Positions 54,236-64,000 of a stretch of DNA of 64,000 nt are shown here, in pieces. The notes beneath the pieces are model-generated. The model did not search any database. It had not been told where the DNA came from and saw nothing but the letters and a program-made list of their open reading frames with translations. The stretch covers positions 372,001-436,000 of the forward strand of contig NC_018335.1 in assembly GCF_000234665.1 (NCBI RefSeq). The letters are read 5' to 3'. A program made the translations under genes and the position numbers. Source of the DNA: Leishmania mexicana MHOM/GT/2001/U1103 (taxonomy: Eukaryota > Euglenozoa > Kinetoplastea > Trypanosomatida > Trypanosomatidae). Numbering within the stretch: the stretch's first letter is position 1; each line of letters begins with the position of its first letter.

Positions 54236-57200
54236 ATGGACGCCATTTTAGATTTCAGTAAGCCGCTCGATGTGCAGCAGTTTGAGCAGGTTGTGACTAC
54301 CATGTCCTCCGGTGGTCCGGCGGAAATTATGGAGGCGCAGGAGGTTCTGACGCGTTTCAAGGCGAACCCGGAGGCGTTCTTCCGCGTCGACAAGCTGCTC
54401 ACCGAGTCGCGCAGCACAAACACGCGCTTCTTTGCGCTGCAGGTATTGGATGATACAATTCTGCATCGCTGGAACACCCTCTCCACCGACAACCAGCAGG
54501 CGATTCGAAACTTCGTTGTGAGCCTGATCGTCCGCGAGTGCACGAGCTTTGCCCACATCCGCCAGAACCGCACTCTGCTGACAAAGATGAACATGACACT
54601 CGTGTCGATCGCAAAGCGCGAGTGGCCAGTGCGGTGGCCGAACTTTGTGCAGGAAATTTCGACAAGCGCGTCGCCATCCGAGCCAATGGTGGAGAACAAC
54701 CTCAATCTACTTCGCCTTGTAGGAGAGGAAGTGTTTGAGTTCGGCGAAAAGACGCTGACGTCGCGGTGGGTGGAGCGCAAGAAACAGGCTCTGGCGCAGG
54801 ACTTCCGCTTCATCATGGAGCTGTGCGTCATGGTAATCGTCAACGCAGAGGACACGGTGCTGCTCCGCACAGCCCTCTCCACGCTGGAGGTATACGTGCC
54901 GTGGATGACACCGGAGCTCATATTCAATGAGCAGGTGCTGCAATGCATCTCGCGTCTTGTCGTCAGTGACGGCAACGTCCGAAGCGAGGCGGTGCGGTGC
55001 TTGACAGAGATGTGCTCTGCTGCGACGAGTAGCGGTGCCGCCGGCGATCAGCAGGTGCGCTGCATTCTCGAAACATTCAAAACGGCGCTCGGGAACATCA
55101 TGAGCGCGTTCCCGACGACCCACTCCTCCGTCATGGAGCGCGTCGTCGCATTGTACGAGCAAGGGTCGCTGGTGGACAAGGAGTACGTGGCGAATTTGAA
55201 CCTGCTCCTCATTGCTTTTCTTAGACACTACTACGCAAGCATATCCTACGACGACATGCTGCTCGTCACCTGTCATGAGATGCTCGTCGGCATGAGCAAC
55301 ATCAACGAAAAGGAGCTCTTTAAGGCGTGCGTGGAGTACTGGTGGTGGCTGGGCGATCACCTACTGCGGGCGCCCGCCAGCGTTGTGAAGCGAAATCTCA
55401 TGTTGAAGCTGCCGCGGGTTCTCTCCGACGTTCGCTTTGTGCTTATCCGCCGCATGGCGAAGCCGGAGGAGGTGATCATTGTAGAAGAGGAGGGAGAGAT
55501 TCGCCGTCAGCACGTCACCGACGTCGAGGAGCTGCAGCTCTACAATCTGATGCGGCAGACGCTGGTGTTCCTCACCCACCTGGACCCGAAGGACACGCGC
55601 AATATCATGACCGACCTGATGAAGCGGCAGGTGGACCGAAGCGAGTGGTCGTGGCACAACTGCAACACCCTTTGCTGGGCCGTCGGCTCCATCTCCATGG
55701 CCCTCTCCGAACAGGACGAGAGCGACCTCTTTGTGAAGATCATCACCGACCTCCTCACGCTCTTCAAGACCATGAGCGGGAAGGACAACCGGGCTGTGAT
55801 CGCGAGCGACGTCATGTTCATTGTTGGCCAGTACCCCCGCTACCTGCGCAATCACGCCACCTTCCTCTCCACCGTGACACGGAAGGTGTTCCAGTTCATG
55901 CGGGAAAAGTTTCCTGGCGTGCAAGACATGGCCGTGGACACCTTCGTGAAGCTTAGCAAGCAGCTCGACGCCAAGTACGCGGAGGTGAACGGTAGCACCA
56001 GCCTGGCATCAGAGGTGGCGAAGACCTGGAGCTCTATCACAGAGATGCTCTCCCTGCAGCAGGTGCAGACATGCTTCAACGCCGCCGGCTACATGATTGC
56101 TGCCGGCTCGACGGAGCAGCAGCGCGCGCTACTGCTCGAGACATTCCTGACGGACACAAACGCCCAGTTCAAGGCGTGCACGGCGTCCGCCGCCGCTGCT
56201 GGGACCGCCTTTTGTCAAAGCGAGGAAGCGATGGTGGAGCTGCTGCACTACCTGCGCGTGTTCAGCAACGTGGCGGACTCGTGCGGCGACGTGTTTGTGT
56301 ACGAGATGATGATGATCACGCAAGACCTCTACGGCTTTTACCGCATGTTCTCCGAGGCGCAGGTGAGGGCCATCGCCGACGGCGGCGAGGCGGCGCTGCA
56401 TCGCCATGACATGAAATACGTGCGCCTTGCGAAGCGTGAGGTTCTGCGCATTTTTGAGCGCTTCGTAAGCCACGCGACGCAGCTCAAGTTCATCGCCGAA
56501 GCCTGCCTACCGGACATGTTCTCTGTCGTGCTGCTCGACTACGAGAACGCGATTGCGGCGGCAAAGGAGCCCGGGGCGCTGGCGCTGGCGACCGCGTGCG
56601 TGCGTACCCTAGGTCGGTGTGTCGAGAACAACTGCGAGGCGATCCTCGACCACACGTTCAACACCACCGTCGCCATCATTGCCCAGGACATGGAGAGTCA
56701 TCCTGATTTTCGCGTTAACCTTTTTAAGCTTCTGCAGGCGCTGAACGCGCACTGCTTCGAGGCGTTTATCTGCTACACATCCACACACGAGGATGTGGTG
56801 CTGGGGATGCTGTGGGCCATCAAGCACACGGACTACCCGACCATGTCCACCGGACTGGAAACACTGGACTTGTTTCTCGAGAACGTGTCGAAGTCCGAGT
56901 ACGCGGAGGTGTTCTTCAAGGCTTACATGCAGCGCATCCTGGTGGACGTGATGGTCGCGTCGATGGACTCCCTGCACGCCTCTGGCTTCCATCACCATGT
57001 CCGGATTCTTCAGAAGCTTTTCACCGTGTCCTCCATGGTACCGCCGGACACGCCAACGATTGGCAAAGACCTCATTCGCGCCTACTTGCTGGACAGCCTC
57101 ACAGTTATCCCGACGCTGACGACGACGTCCATTCTCAGCTTTGTGGATATGTGCTACGAGTCCTTCACGGATGACGAGCGCTTTCGCACCCAGTTCGCCG

Positions 57201-57349
57201 ACTTCCTGATCGAGGTGAAGGTCTGGGGTGCGGAACAGGAGAACAAGATGCAGGAGGAGGACGAGCGTCGACAGCGCGAGGAGACTATTCCGGGCTTTTC
57301 AAGCCTGTCCATGGAAGATCCGCCGGCAAACTTATTCACCTTTCTCTGA
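54236..57349 (+). CDS. XPO1: Exportin-1 / CRM1 nuclear export receptor
   Basis: 1037 residues (human 1071). Karyopherin that exports leucine-rich NES cargo, and some RNPs, from the nucleus with Ran-GTP. N-terminal segment MDAILDFSKPLDVQQFEQVV, importin-beta N-terminal/CRIME region around residues 35-125 (KREWPVRWPNFVQEI), and the NES-groove segment NTLCWAVGSIS followed by DNRAVIASDVMFIVGQYPRY are all present. The reactive Cys of human CRM1 (Cys528, the leptomycin B target) corresponds to Cys480. The C-terminus ends in a basic/acidic tail with ETIPGFSSLS. The first ATG in the frame is 54236. The gene is intact. Confidence 0.96.
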   Translation: MDAILDFSKPLDVQQFEQVVTTMSSGGPAEIMEAQEVLTRFKANPEAFFRVDKLLTESRSTNTRFFALQVLDDTILHRWNTLSTDNQQAIRNFVVSLIVRECTSFAHIRQNRTLLTKMNMTLVSIAKREWPVRWPNFVQEISTSASPSEPMVENNLNLLRLVGEEVFEFGEKTLTSRWVERKKQALAQDFRFIMELCVMVIVNAEDTVLLRTALSTLEVYVPWMTPELIFNEQVLQCISRLVVSDGNVRSEAVRCLTEMCSAATSSGAAGDQQVRCILETFKTALGNIMSAFPTTHSSVMERVVALYEQGSLVDKEYVANLNLLLIAFLRHYYASISYDDMLLVTCHEMLVGMSNINEKELFKACVEYWWWLGDHLLRAPASVVKRNLMLKLPRVLSDVRFVLIRRMAKPEEVIIVEEEGEIRRQHVTDVEELQLYNLMRQTLVFLTHLDPKDTRNIMTDLMKRQVDRSEWSWHNCNTLCWAVGSISMALSEQDESDLFVKIITDLLTLFKTMSGKDNRAVIASDVMFIVGQYPRYLRNHATFLSTVTRKVFQFMREKFPGVQDMAVDTFVKLSKQLDAKYAEVNGSTSLASEVAKTWSSITEMLSLQQVQTCFNAAGYMIAAGSTEQQRALLLETFLTDTNAQFKACTASAAAAGTAFCQSEEAMVELLHYLRVFSNVADSCGDVFVYEMMMITQDLYGFYRMFSEAQVRAIADGGEAALHRHDMKYVRLAKREVLRIFERFVSHATQLKFIAEACLPDMFSVVLLDYENAIAAAKEPGALALATACVRTLGRCVENNCEAILDHTFNTTVAIIAQDMESHPDFRVNLFKLLQALNAHCFEAFICYTSTHEDVVLGMLWAIKHTDYPTMSTGLETLDLFLENVSKSEYAEVFFKAYMQRILVDVMVASMDSLHASGFHHHVRILQKLFTVSSMVPPDTPTIGKDLIRAYLLDSLTVIPTLTTTSILSFVDMCYESFTDDERFRTQFADFLIEVKVWGAEQENKMQEEDERRQREETIPGFSSLSMEDPPANLFTFL

Positions 57350-58619
57350 CGCAGGCAGATGCTGCAGATGGGCAGGACAGGGGACCAGCCTCCGTTCGTC
57401 GGCATCACGGTCGTCGTCACCGGTACCCCTCCACTCACACCCGGACACCTCCCTCTCCTTTTTCCCTCTTCCCTCTCATGGCTCCTTCTGCCGCACCCGC
57501 TGTGAGGGGCGTGTGCCCTTTTTTATTTTGTTGATTGCGTTCGTGGATGATACAATACAGAGCCACGGCGGAGTCGAGGCTTTAGGTAGCGCCGCGAGTG
57601 GAGGAAGGGGGAGAGGGGTGGTGGCACAGAATGTATGCCGTCCGTTACGCGCTGCTGGTGATTAACGCAGTTGATACACGATGAAAAAATGAAGCAAGGA
57701 GGAAAGTCGAACACAAAACACGCACGTGGTGTTGCCCTCTCACGCTCATCTGCACCCCACCCACTGTGGACTGGTGAGAGACCTCTTCACGGGTGGCGCT
57801 GAGCTGGCCTGCGTGTATGCCGATACGGCGCTCAGCTTTTTCTGTGTGTGTGTGTGTGTGTGTGAAAGTCGCCGAAAAAGCGCAGCAGCAGAAAACGCGC
57901 CAAACCAGACGAACAGGGAGGCATGTGCAACCTCCCGATGCAGTGCTTTCGAGCTGTCCATCGTGCTTGTGCTCCAGCTTGTCCCTAGTGCACCCACTTT
58001 CTCAGTGTCCATCACCTTCTCCTTCCCCTCCTCCCCCTCCCCAAACCTCTTTTTCTCTGCGTTGATGTGCTCTTCGGGAAACAAACGCGTTTGCCTCCTT
58101 GTCAGTGCACCTGTCTGCTGCAAGCTGACGTACACACACCCAAGTACAGGGAGCATGAATCGCTACCCCCGTTGCCCACTCCTCATCTTTGCCTCACCGG
58201 TTTCTTCTCCTTCGAGCACCTTGAGGAGGGGAAAGTCCTTCCGAGTCCACCGTCTTACCTCTCTCGGCGGCACTCGCTTGCTCCCTGGCTCACTTACATT
58301 GCGCCCTGCTTCTGTGTGCAGTGCCGCGTACATTTTTGACGGAGACTAGCGCACGGGCAACCGCGGGTACGCACTCTTTCACTTGTGCCCACCCCCCTTT
58401 CCCCTTCCCTGCACGTCTCGTCGCTGAGCCGTGTCGCTGTCATTGTGTCTTCCATACACATGCACACTCGTGGCCCCACAGCGGTCACTACCCTAGCCAA
58501 GGCGCTTCCAATTTCGGCCGTCCCCGACCTCTTTCCCCATCCCGTAGAAGAATCTCCTTAATCTCTTCTACTGTTTCCGTTCACCTTTTCGGGCCGCGTA
58601 GCTTGTGTTACTTCGCGTA
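57350..58619. other. Spacer before the first mitochondrial carrier gene
   Basis: Exportin 3' UTR and pyrimidine-rich spacer with a TG microsatellite (57843-57864) and C/T tracts near 58025-58050. No gene. Confidence 0.6.
57843..57864. repeat. TG dinucleotide microsatellite
   Basis: Eleven TG units. Confidence 0.8.
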
Positions 58620-59702
58620 ATGGATACCTCCATTGTCACAGCACCGGAGCGCTTAGAAGCGGTGACTGTGCGACACGATACGCTGATCGCCGTCCCTGAC
58701 TTCACCGGCAACACCAAGCTCCGTTCGTCAGTGCCGATTCAGTCGACGATCTCCATGAATAAGTTCAGCGATGACGTCGAGGACACAGGCTGGGTTCCGA
58801 CGTCGTTGAATGCGATCGGTCGGCATGCGCCGGTTACAATCCACACGGTTAGCTCGCAGCTGGCGTCTGCCACGAGCACCTGTGTCTTCTACCCGTTTGA
58901 CACGCTGAAGACCCGGTTCATGGCACAGGACGGCACGGCGGTGCGCCAGCACAACGGTCGCGTGTACTCGTCCATTCAAGGTTCACTGGCACTCATCTAC
59001 GGAGAGGAGGGCCTGCGCACGTTGTTCCGCGGGTGCCCGGTCGCCGTTGCCGGCTCCGTTGTCGCGTGGGGCGTGTACATGTGCCTGTACCGTCATCTAT
59101 GCAACCTGACAGAGTACACGTCGTACGTTGGACGCTCGGGTATCTCGGTCCTGTCCAGCGCTATCTCCTCCTGCGTTACCTGCCCCATCTTCCTCGTCAA
59201 ATCCCGCATGCAGCTCGAGGAGGCGAATCGAAGCTCGCACTATCGCTCCTTTTGGAGAGGTGTGCAGCACACGGTGCAGACGACCGGTGCGCGCTCCCTC
59301 TGGCGTGGGTTGTCGCCGCAGCTCTTTTTGATCTTTCCCAACGCGCTGAGCATTCCCACCTACGACACACTGAAGCTGTTTGTTCTGCGGTACCGCTGGC
59401 ATCACGCTGAGATGAAAGAGCTGAACCTCTTCGAGATTGCCGTCTGCTCCACCCTGACGAAGTTGTGGATTCTCATTCTGTCGCACCCGCTCGTCATGAT
59501 GAAGGTGCGCATGCAAGATGAACGGGCCACGCTCGGCAAATACCAGTACCGCTCTGTTGCGCAGAGCATCTCGAACGTCCTAAAGACGCAAGGATTGAAA
59601 GGCATGTATCGCGGCTTCCGCACGGCCCTCGTCCACTCCCTCCCCCGCTCCCTTCTTCACTACTGCATCTACGAAAAGACACTGTCGTTTCTGTGTCGGT
59701 GA
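58620..59702 (+). CDS. Mitochondrial carrier family protein 1 (folate/FAD/NAD-carrier-like group)
   Basis: 360 residues. Six-helix inner-membrane carrier made of three repeats, from about residue 73, with a 72-residue N-terminal extension of unknown role. Repeat 1 has the signature YPFDTLKTRF and the SLC25A32-like pattern QDG...HNG...VAWGVYMCLYR, seen in folate/FAD carriers. Repeats 2 and 3 lose the acidic residue (CPIFLVKSRMQ and HPLVMMKVRMQD), an asymmetry shared with that carrier group. The substrate cannot be set from sequence alone; FAD, folate or NAD-like compounds are possible. Start is ATG 58620; the frame is open five codons further up without an ATG. It lies next to, and is paralogous to, the next gene. 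Confidence 0.9.
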   Translation: MDTSIVTAPERLEAVTVRHDTLIAVPDFTGNTKLRSSVPIQSTISMNKFSDDVEDTGWVPTSLNAIGRHAPVTIHTVSSQLASATSTCVFYPFDTLKTRFMAQDGTAVRQHNGRVYSSIQGSLALIYGEEGLRTLFRGCPVAVAGSVVAWGVYMCLYRHLCNLTEYTSYVGRSGISVLSSAISSCVTCPIFLVKSRMQLEEANRSSHYRSFWRGVQHTVQTTGARSLWRGLSPQLFLIFPNALSIPTYDTLKLFVLRYRWHHAEMKELNLFEIAVCSTLTKLWILILSHPLVMMKVRMQDERATLGKYQYRSVAQSISNVLKTQGLKGMYRGFRTALVHSLPRSLLHYCIYEKTLSFLCR

Positions 59703-60748
59703 TATCCGTCGTCGTAGCGCCACCGGGCTCAGGATAGTTTTGGGGAAAAGGCGATCGAGATCAGAGAGGTGGAGGGCAGTTGGGCACGTGTGAATGTCCT
59801 GTGGCGAGACGGCCTGACGTGTAGCCATCACCACCACCCGCGTCCTCCTCCTCTTCACTCCTGCCAATTCCTTCGGACTCCTTCTCGGTTTTTTCTCTAT
59901 TCACAGCACCACCTGTCAAGGCGACAAGACCGAGGGCCGTCTGCGGGACCGACCACCTCAGGTGGTCTCTTACTGTCGTGAAGACTGCTTCCTGCTGGAG
60001 GTCTACGTGGGGGCTCTCTCACTGACACTCGCAGACGCAAAACGCGTAACATGATGAGGGGCTGCACCCCGCCCCTCCGGTCCCCGCCCGATCCCTGACT
60101 CCGGCCTTTCAGTTTTTTGTTCGTCTCTGGCAACCCTCTCCCTGTCGCCTTCACTCCACCCCTCTCCCGTTGTCTACCGCTGTTTTCACACGAAGCGCAG
60201 CTTTGGTTGAACCTGTGCGTGCGTGTCTGTGTGTGTGTGGGGGGGGGAGCTAGGTAGGGAGCAGGGGAATGGAAAGGAATCATCACAGCTAGGCAAAGCA
60301 ACGGTCAATGCCGATGAGCAAGGCCGAATCGGGCTGTGTTTCACTGTTTAGATCTGGCACATAACCGCGAGCAGTGCACGTGAGACGCAAGTTTAATCCG
60401 TGCCGTCAAGCACCGTGCCTACTGCTCTGTAGTCTGCGTGGCGCTGTGTGTCACCACACGTTGGACCAGTGTCACAGTGCGGCCATGCTGGCACGACATG
60501 GAGGCGGCGACCACGCCTCAACTGTTTATGTGGCGAGAACGCCCCCTCTTTCACGTTTTTTTTTCCATGTCGGACATTCCCTTGTCTCTACTCGCCCTCC
60601 ACGCCGTCCATCTCCTCTCCTTCTCCTCTGTCTGCCGCCTCCCGGTGCTCCACCGTCGCAGAGGTACAGCACGGCACGATCCAGGCGCCAGCGTCTCTCC
60701 AGAGGCCATCGGCTCTCTGCCAACCTCCGTGCGTTCCTGGGCCTTGCC
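59703..60748. other. Spacer between the two carrier genes
   Basis: Includes a G run at 60240-60248 and long C/T tracts near 60592-60652, proposed below as a splice signal. In-frame ATG 60485 lies within this spacer. No gene. Confidence 0.55.
60592..60661 (+). promoter_or_regulatory. Candidate trans-splice acceptor for carrier 2
   Basis: A long C/T tract (TCTCCTCTCCTTCTCCTCTG) ends near GTCGCAG with AG at 60660-60661. If used, it excludes the upstream in-frame ATG at 60485 and makes 60749 the start, with an 87-base leader. Confidence 0.4.
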
Positions 60749-61762
60749 ATGACGGAGAAACCGTCAGCGGCGCCCAAGGCCACCTCCCTGCAGCACACGG
60801 TGGCATCGCAGCTGGGCGGCGCCACGAGTACGATTCTGCTATATCCGGTAGATGTGATACGGATTCGTTTCACTTCGCAAGATGGTACACACACGCGTGA
60901 ACACAACGGACAAACGTATCGCAGTATCGCAAAGGCGTTCCAGCTCATCTACCGCGAGGAGGGCGGCCTGCGTGCCCTTTTTCGGGGCTGCCACGTGTCC
61001 GTGTGTGGCACGGTTTGCGCATGGGGCGTCTACATGTACCTTTATTGCTGTCAGTGTACCTGGTACGAAGCGTGGCGAGCGAGGCGCCGTGAGGCTCACT
61101 GCAGCGGAAGCGGTGTGTCGAGGTGCTCAGAGGAGGAGTCGCTCGCCGCATGCCCGGCGGCGCTGTGGCAGAACCTCCTTCAGCGGTTTGGTTTTTCCAT
61201 AATCGCCAGCTGCGCCTCAGCGGTGGTGTGCAATCCCATTTGGCTCCTCAAAACACGCATGCAGCTGGAGGAGGCTTCCGCACGAACAGCAGACGCCCCC
61301 CGCAACTTTCGCACGTTCCGCGGCGGGCTGCTGCACACAGTGCAGACCACCGGGGTTCGCTCGCTGTGGCGCGGCGTGTCGGCTCAAATGGTGCTTGCCG
61401 TTCCGAACGCCTTTAACCTTCCCTTGTACGACACCATTAAGGCAGCCATCATAGATCTCAGGAAGGGCGAGCTGTCGGTTCTCGACGTGTGCGTCTGCTC
61501 CACCGTGACAAAGACCGTCCTGGCACTCATTTGTCAACCGGTGGTCGTCGTCAAGACCCGCTTGCAGGACCACCGCGCGCGCAGAGGGGAGATTCAATAC
61601 CGGTCCTTTCTGCAGTCGATCAAGACGATGTGGCAGCGGGGCGGACTGGCCGCCTTCTACCGCGGGACCGTGCCGTCAATGTGCCAGACAGTCCCTCGCT
61701 CTGCGCTCATGTTTGCTTTCTACGAGCAGTTTCTGAAGGCGGCACAGCACATCTCGCCGTGA
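60749..61762 (+). CDS. Mitochondrial carrier family protein 2, tandem paralogue of carrier 1
   Basis: 337 residues. The three-repeat carrier fold starts at about residue 12. Signatures are YPVDVIRIRF (repeat 1), NPIWLLKTRMQ (repeat 2, with the Trp typical of the pyrimidine/folate/NAD carrier group) and QPVVVVKTRLQD (repeat 3). Repeat 1 shares SQL..ATST, RF..QDG, EHNG and AWGVYM with carrier 1, so the two arose by tandem duplication. A ~40-residue Ser/Ala/Glu-rich insert lies between helices 2 and 3. ATG 60749 was chosen because an in-frame ATG at 60485 would add 88 pyrimidine-derived residues before the likely splice acceptor at 60660-60661. Substrate is unknown. Confidence 0.9.
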   Translation: MTEKPSAAPKATSLQHTVASQLGGATSTILLYPVDVIRIRFTSQDGTHTREHNGQTYRSIAKAFQLIYREEGGLRALFRGCHVSVCGTVCAWGVYMYLYCCQCTWYEAWRARRREAHCSGSGVSRCSEEESLAACPAALWQNLLQRFGFSIIASCASAVVCNPIWLLKTRMQLEEASARTADAPRNFRTFRGGLLHTVQTTGVRSLWRGVSAQMVLAVPNAFNLPLYDTIKAAIIDLRKGELSVLDVCVCSTVTKTVLALICQPVVVVKTRLQDHRARRGEIQYRSFLQSIKTMWQRGGLAAFYRGTVPSMCQTVPRSALMFAFYEQFLKAAQHISP

Positions 61763-63174
61763 CAACCCTTTACACTTTTCGCGCCTCCGCTGTGTCTCTG
61801 CCCATTATAGCGAAGGCGTCGAATGCCTCGTCGTTTTTCCGGTTGCGATGTGCGTGCTTCTCCGCCACCCTACCCTCCCCGGCGCTGACAGTGGGTCTCT
61901 ATCTCTGTTTGCTTCTGTTTCCGAGGGTCGGACGTCCCGTGGAGGCTAACGTGCAAGAAACAACGATGACATGGGGGGGTGGCGGCGGCAGGTGGACGCC
62001 TGCGTCTCTCCTTCTATCGCCTGCTCCTTGTGCGGTCCTGTCGGAATCGATCTGTCACCTCCCACATGTGCTGTCGACGAGGAGGCGAGCGGATGCCAGC
62101 AACACGTCGAGTGGGGAGTCACACATGCATGAAACACAATCGTACAAAAAAAAAGACGCAACGATGTCAGTTGCGCGTGCTCACGCAATTACGGTCGATT
62201 GCTCGGGTAGTGTGGAGAAGCAGAGAATGACGGGCTGAGCCCGTTCGCAGAGGCTTTTCCCTGCTACATATAACAGGGCGCGTGCAACCCGTGTTGAGTG
62301 GCACCTCCGTCATGCCGGCTTCTGGCGCACACTGGCAAGCAGGCCCAAGAGTTTACTCTCTCGGCTTGACCTTTTGTTGCGCCGATGATTTCGCACTCGC
62401 TCTCTGATGACGAATCGTACCCCCTTCTCTGCTTTCCCCTTTTTCTGCCTGGCGCATTACGTGGGATAATGCCGCATTATGCTGGTGTGCGTGTGTGCTT
62501 GTCTGGGTGGATGGGATGTCTAGCGTGTGCCGTTGGCTTCTCTGTTTGCACAGAACGAACGTGGCAGCAGGCGCCCTCTCTAACCACCCTCCCCTTCGCC
62601 TATTCCTACAATTTGGGCAGAAACATTTTTCCTCCTGCCCTCCCTCACCTTTGCTGCCTCTCTACTCGTCGCGTAGGCGGTGGCAGTACGGGCGCCTTCG
62701 CGTGCGTGTGCGCACCACTCTCACTCACCACGCGTTGTCGTTGACATACCCCCGCATCGTCAACATCGCTGCAGGGCCTTCGTGACGTGAGTGTTGGTTA
62801 GAGACGTATTTTTTTTTGTTACGTGGCGGTGTTCTTTGTGTTACTGTGCGTCTTTCCACGCCTCACTCTCACCTCAGCCGTCCGGTTCCAATCCATTCCT
62901 CGTTTTACGCCCCCCTCCTCGCTTCCTCCCCCAGAGTGTAGTGGTGTTGGCGAGAGAAACCGACGTGTCCGCAACAACAGAGAAACCTGTCCGCGGTTTT
63001 CGTCATTCACGTCATAACCCGCGCAGCGACGGAGGCAGCCTTGTCGGTGGACACTAGACTAGGCTTCACTCGAGCAACTTGATTTCCGCTCACCATCACC
63101 ACCGAATACGAGGTGGCAAGCACACAAGCAGACACACACATACACACGGTAGAGTAAGCAAAGACTAAACTACA
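61763..63174. other. Spacer before the last gene
   Basis: Carrier 3' UTR and spacer, with an A9 run near 62146 and a T8-9 run near 62812. A CA-rich stretch (63119-63146) precedes the next ATG. No gene. Confidence 0.6.
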
Positions 63175-64000
63175 ATGTCAGAGGACAAGAAGCCGCGCTT
63201 TCTGCAGCAGACCACTTCGCAGCTGCTGCATCAGCAGGAGGCGCTGCGCAAGCGCCGAGAGATGCTGGAGCGTGAGAGCACAAAGCCGCCGGCCATGCGC
63301 TTTGGCACGAACACGCCGCCACGCACCGCAGGACGTCATGGGCGGTCGCCTGCGCCGCCGTCGTCAGCGTGTGAGCGCCATGCTTCGCATTCGGTGCCGC
63401 CGCCGCCGCCAAGTAGTGGCGTTCACCGCGAGCTGAACTGGAGCCGTTCCGAGGACGAAAAAACGGCGGAGCGCGCGCCGATGCGCTTTTCTATGCTGTT
63501 TCGTCCGCCACCGACCCCGGCGGCGCTGGGACGCCCGCGCTCTGCCACCAGTTTCCACACGCCACTGTCACCACGTCCGCGCGAGGTGAACACATCAGAT
63601 CATGTGGATGCAACGATTACCAAGCTTTACAAGGAGCCCTCCTCACCGCGTACAATGTCGCCGCACTCGCCAGTGTCGCAGCGGAGTCGGGTGGAACACG
63701 ACTGTGCGTGCAGCAAGAACGCTGCTGCGCACCTATTGGTGCCCAACCCTTCAAGAGCCGCGCAGGCCACTGCGGCTGACACAACCCAAATAAAGGCTTC
63801 TCTAACGCCGGCGGACGGCGCAACGCCGGCACGCGCAGCGGTGGAGCGGTACGCCAGTACGCCGGAAGCCCTCTCTCGGGAGGCTCTCGCAGATGAGCAG
63901 GATGAGGCAACCGGTATTGCAGCCTTCTCCAACACGTTCCCTGTACCCCGCTTCACCCCCATTTCACCTGTCGTTGCTTCAGCTACAAAGAGAGCTCAGC
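63175..64000 (+). CDS. 5' part of a Pro/Ser-rich protein gene (cut by the window end)
   Basis: ATG at 63175 opens at least 275 codons with no stop to the window edge, so the gene continues beyond. The N-terminus (SEDKKPRFLQQTTSQLLHQQ) reads as a short helix, then comes basic, Pro/Ser/Thr/Ala-rich disordered sequence with many SP/TP sites (TNTPPRTAGRHGRSPAP; SPRTMSPHSPVSQ). These are potential proline-directed phosphorylation sites. Two similar short motifs, MRFGTNTPP and MRFSMLFRPP, recur. No domain is recognisable. Such tails occur on trypanosomatid cytoskeletal and regulatory proteins, but no function can be set. Frame use is consistent and codons are G/C-ending, so the coding call is sound. 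Confidence 0.75.
   Translation, partial: MSEDKKPRFLQQTTSQLLHQQEALRKRREMLERESTKPPAMRFGTNTPPRTAGRHGRSPAPPSSACERHASHSVPPPPPSSGVHRELNWSRSEDEKTAERAPMRFSMLFRPPPTPAALGRPRSATSFHTPLSPRPREVNTSDHVDATITKLYKEPSSPRTMSPHSPVSQRSRVEHDCACSKNAAAHLLVPNPSRAAQATAADTTQIKASLTPADGATPARAAVERYASTPEALSREALADEQDEATGIAAFSNTFPVPRFTPISPVVASATKRAQ

Noticed and set aside
60485..60748. Upstream in-frame ATG of carrier 2
   Set aside because: The added 88 residues come from pyrimidine tract DNA and precede a probable splice acceptor; the carrier fold begins just after 60749.
1..64000. CRISPR arrays, rRNA operons or bacterial mobile elements
   Set aside because: No regularly spaced repeats or rRNA/IS features are visible; the DNA is eukaryotic.

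Overview
The window looks like nuclear DNA of a trypanosomatid, most likely Leishmania or a close relative in Leishmaniinae. Fifteen convincing protein genes (two cut by the window edges) all lie on the + strand and none shows an intron. They are separated by long, pyrimidine-rich spacers full of CA/TG and TA microsatellites, the usual texture of polycistronic trypanosomatid DNA in which mRNAs are made by trans-splicing and polyadenylation. Several proteins are typical eukaryotic single-copy genes. The genus is an inference from texture and protein similarity; no database search was run.

Layout. 2-367 is the 3' end of a zinc-finger gene. 368-12313 is about 12 kb with no credible gene. It is T/pyrimidine-rich on the + strand and holds a 1.1 kb repeat (copy A, 1093-2193), a left-truncated copy (C, 10985-11248) and a possible gene relic. 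12314-13543 is a Vps23/TSG101-like ESCRT-I gene, followed at 13769-14870 by a nearly identical direct copy of the repeat (copy B). From 16189 a regular gene series begins: a Jouberin/AHI1-like C2-WD40 protein, CCT epsilon, a Siw14-like protein with a broken phosphatase signature, a protein kinase, a Maf-family pyrophosphatase, a tail-anchored coiled-coil protein, retromer VPS29, an axonemal dynein intermediate chain (DNAI2/IC2), Sm-G, a conserved small membrane protein of unknown function, a UPL3/UFD4/TRIP12-like HECT ligase with a ZZ-type finger, exportin-1/CRM1, two adjacent paralogous mitochondrial carriers, and the 5' part of a Pro/Ser-rich gene running off the right edge. Two spacers (25.24-26.24 kb and 36.42-36.82 kb) hold GC-rich DNA unlike the other spacers. 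These are candidate SIDER-type retroposon remnants.

Themes. The genes do not form a pathway, as expected for trypanosomatid gene arrays, but some processes recur: flagellum (AHI1-like, DNAI2), endosomal sorting (Vps23, VPS29), ubiquitin (the ligase and the UEV/CUE protein), nuclear export and splicing (CRM1, Sm-G), and mitochondrial transport. The most interesting points are the direct repeats bracketing the ESCRT gene and the gene-free 12 kb, the CUE-like tail on the Vps23 protein, the Siw14-like protein that lacks the catalytic arginine, and the Maf protein with a YceF-type 'DQV' signature. I did not find a convincing wholly new multi-gene system.
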